From Treponema sp. (GTDB lineage Bacteria; Spirochaetota; Spirochaetia; Treponematales; Breznakiellaceae), in the NCBI GenBank assembly GCA_031276685.1, contig JAISMQ010000035.1, forward strand, positions 1-5,975: a stretch of 5,975 nt of DNA, read 5' to 3'. Each line of letters starts with the position of its first letter. The first letter of the stretch is position 1. The notes under the pieces are model-generated. The model had not been told where the DNA came from and ran no database searches. It worked only from the letters and a program-made list of their open reading frames with translations. The position numbers and the translations under genes are program-made. This document shows positions 5,901 through 5,975 of this stretch, piece by piece.

Positions 5901-5916
5901 GCCGGACAAAGCCGGC
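5901..5916 (+). other. Weak hairpin after uvrC
   Basis: GCCGG (5901-5905) pairs with CCGGC (5912-5916) around the loop ACAAAG, about 20 bases past the uvrC stop. No T-run follows, so an intrinsic terminator is not supported. The rest of the 95 bp to the window end shows no gene, tRNA or repeat that I can support. Confidence 0.25.
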
Positions 5917-5975
5917 ACAGCGTCCGCATCACCCAATCTGGGACAGAATTGCCGGGTCCTTGATCGTTTGATCCT

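Overview
This is a GC-rich bacterial window with four well-supported protein genes packed almost end to end. Three lie on the minus strand: an exported LamG/fibronectin-III protein, an HDOD-domain regulator and an MBL-fold metallo-hydrolase. Divergent to them on the plus strand is uvrC, which fills the right 2.1 kb. There are no rRNA or tRNA genes, insertion sequences, CRISPR arrays or phage genes. The host cannot be fixed from the sequence. A secreted LamG plus FN3 protein next to a stand-alone HDOD protein and a divergent uvrC gives an impression of a spirochaete (treponeme-like), but this rests on gene style and not on a marker gene.

Left part (1-2012, minus strand): positions 1-75 hold a short inverted repeat and a 7-bp direct repeat downstream of the MBL gene. 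The MBL-fold hydrolase (76-987) has a clear ribosome binding site that puts its start at the inner ATG. A 173-bp gap with a possible imperfect hairpin separates it from the HDOD gene (1161-2012).

Middle (2005-3744, minus strand): the signal-peptide LamG/FN3 protein ends in an 8-base overlap (ATGAATGA) with the HDOD start. The two are therefore almost certainly co-transcribed and probably translationally coupled, although one product is exported and the other is cytosolic.

Right part (3769-5880, plus strand): uvrC encodes the nuclease subunit of nucleotide excision repair, with every catalytic and Fe-S residue visible. It is about 90 residues longer than E. coli UvrC because of an N-terminal extension, an Ala/Gly-rich insertion with hexapeptide repeats, and a long charged C-terminal tail. 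The linker region carries several runs of 7 or 8 G. Only 24 bp separate the uvrC and LamG starts and neither has its own Shine-Dalgarno sequence. A near-perfect Shine-Dalgarno and a 26-codon ORF that ends in an ATGA overlap with the uvrC start lie upstream, inside the antisense of the LamG signal peptide. This junction is the most interesting part of the window. Nothing else points clearly to a new system. The 95 bp after uvrC hold only a weak hairpin.
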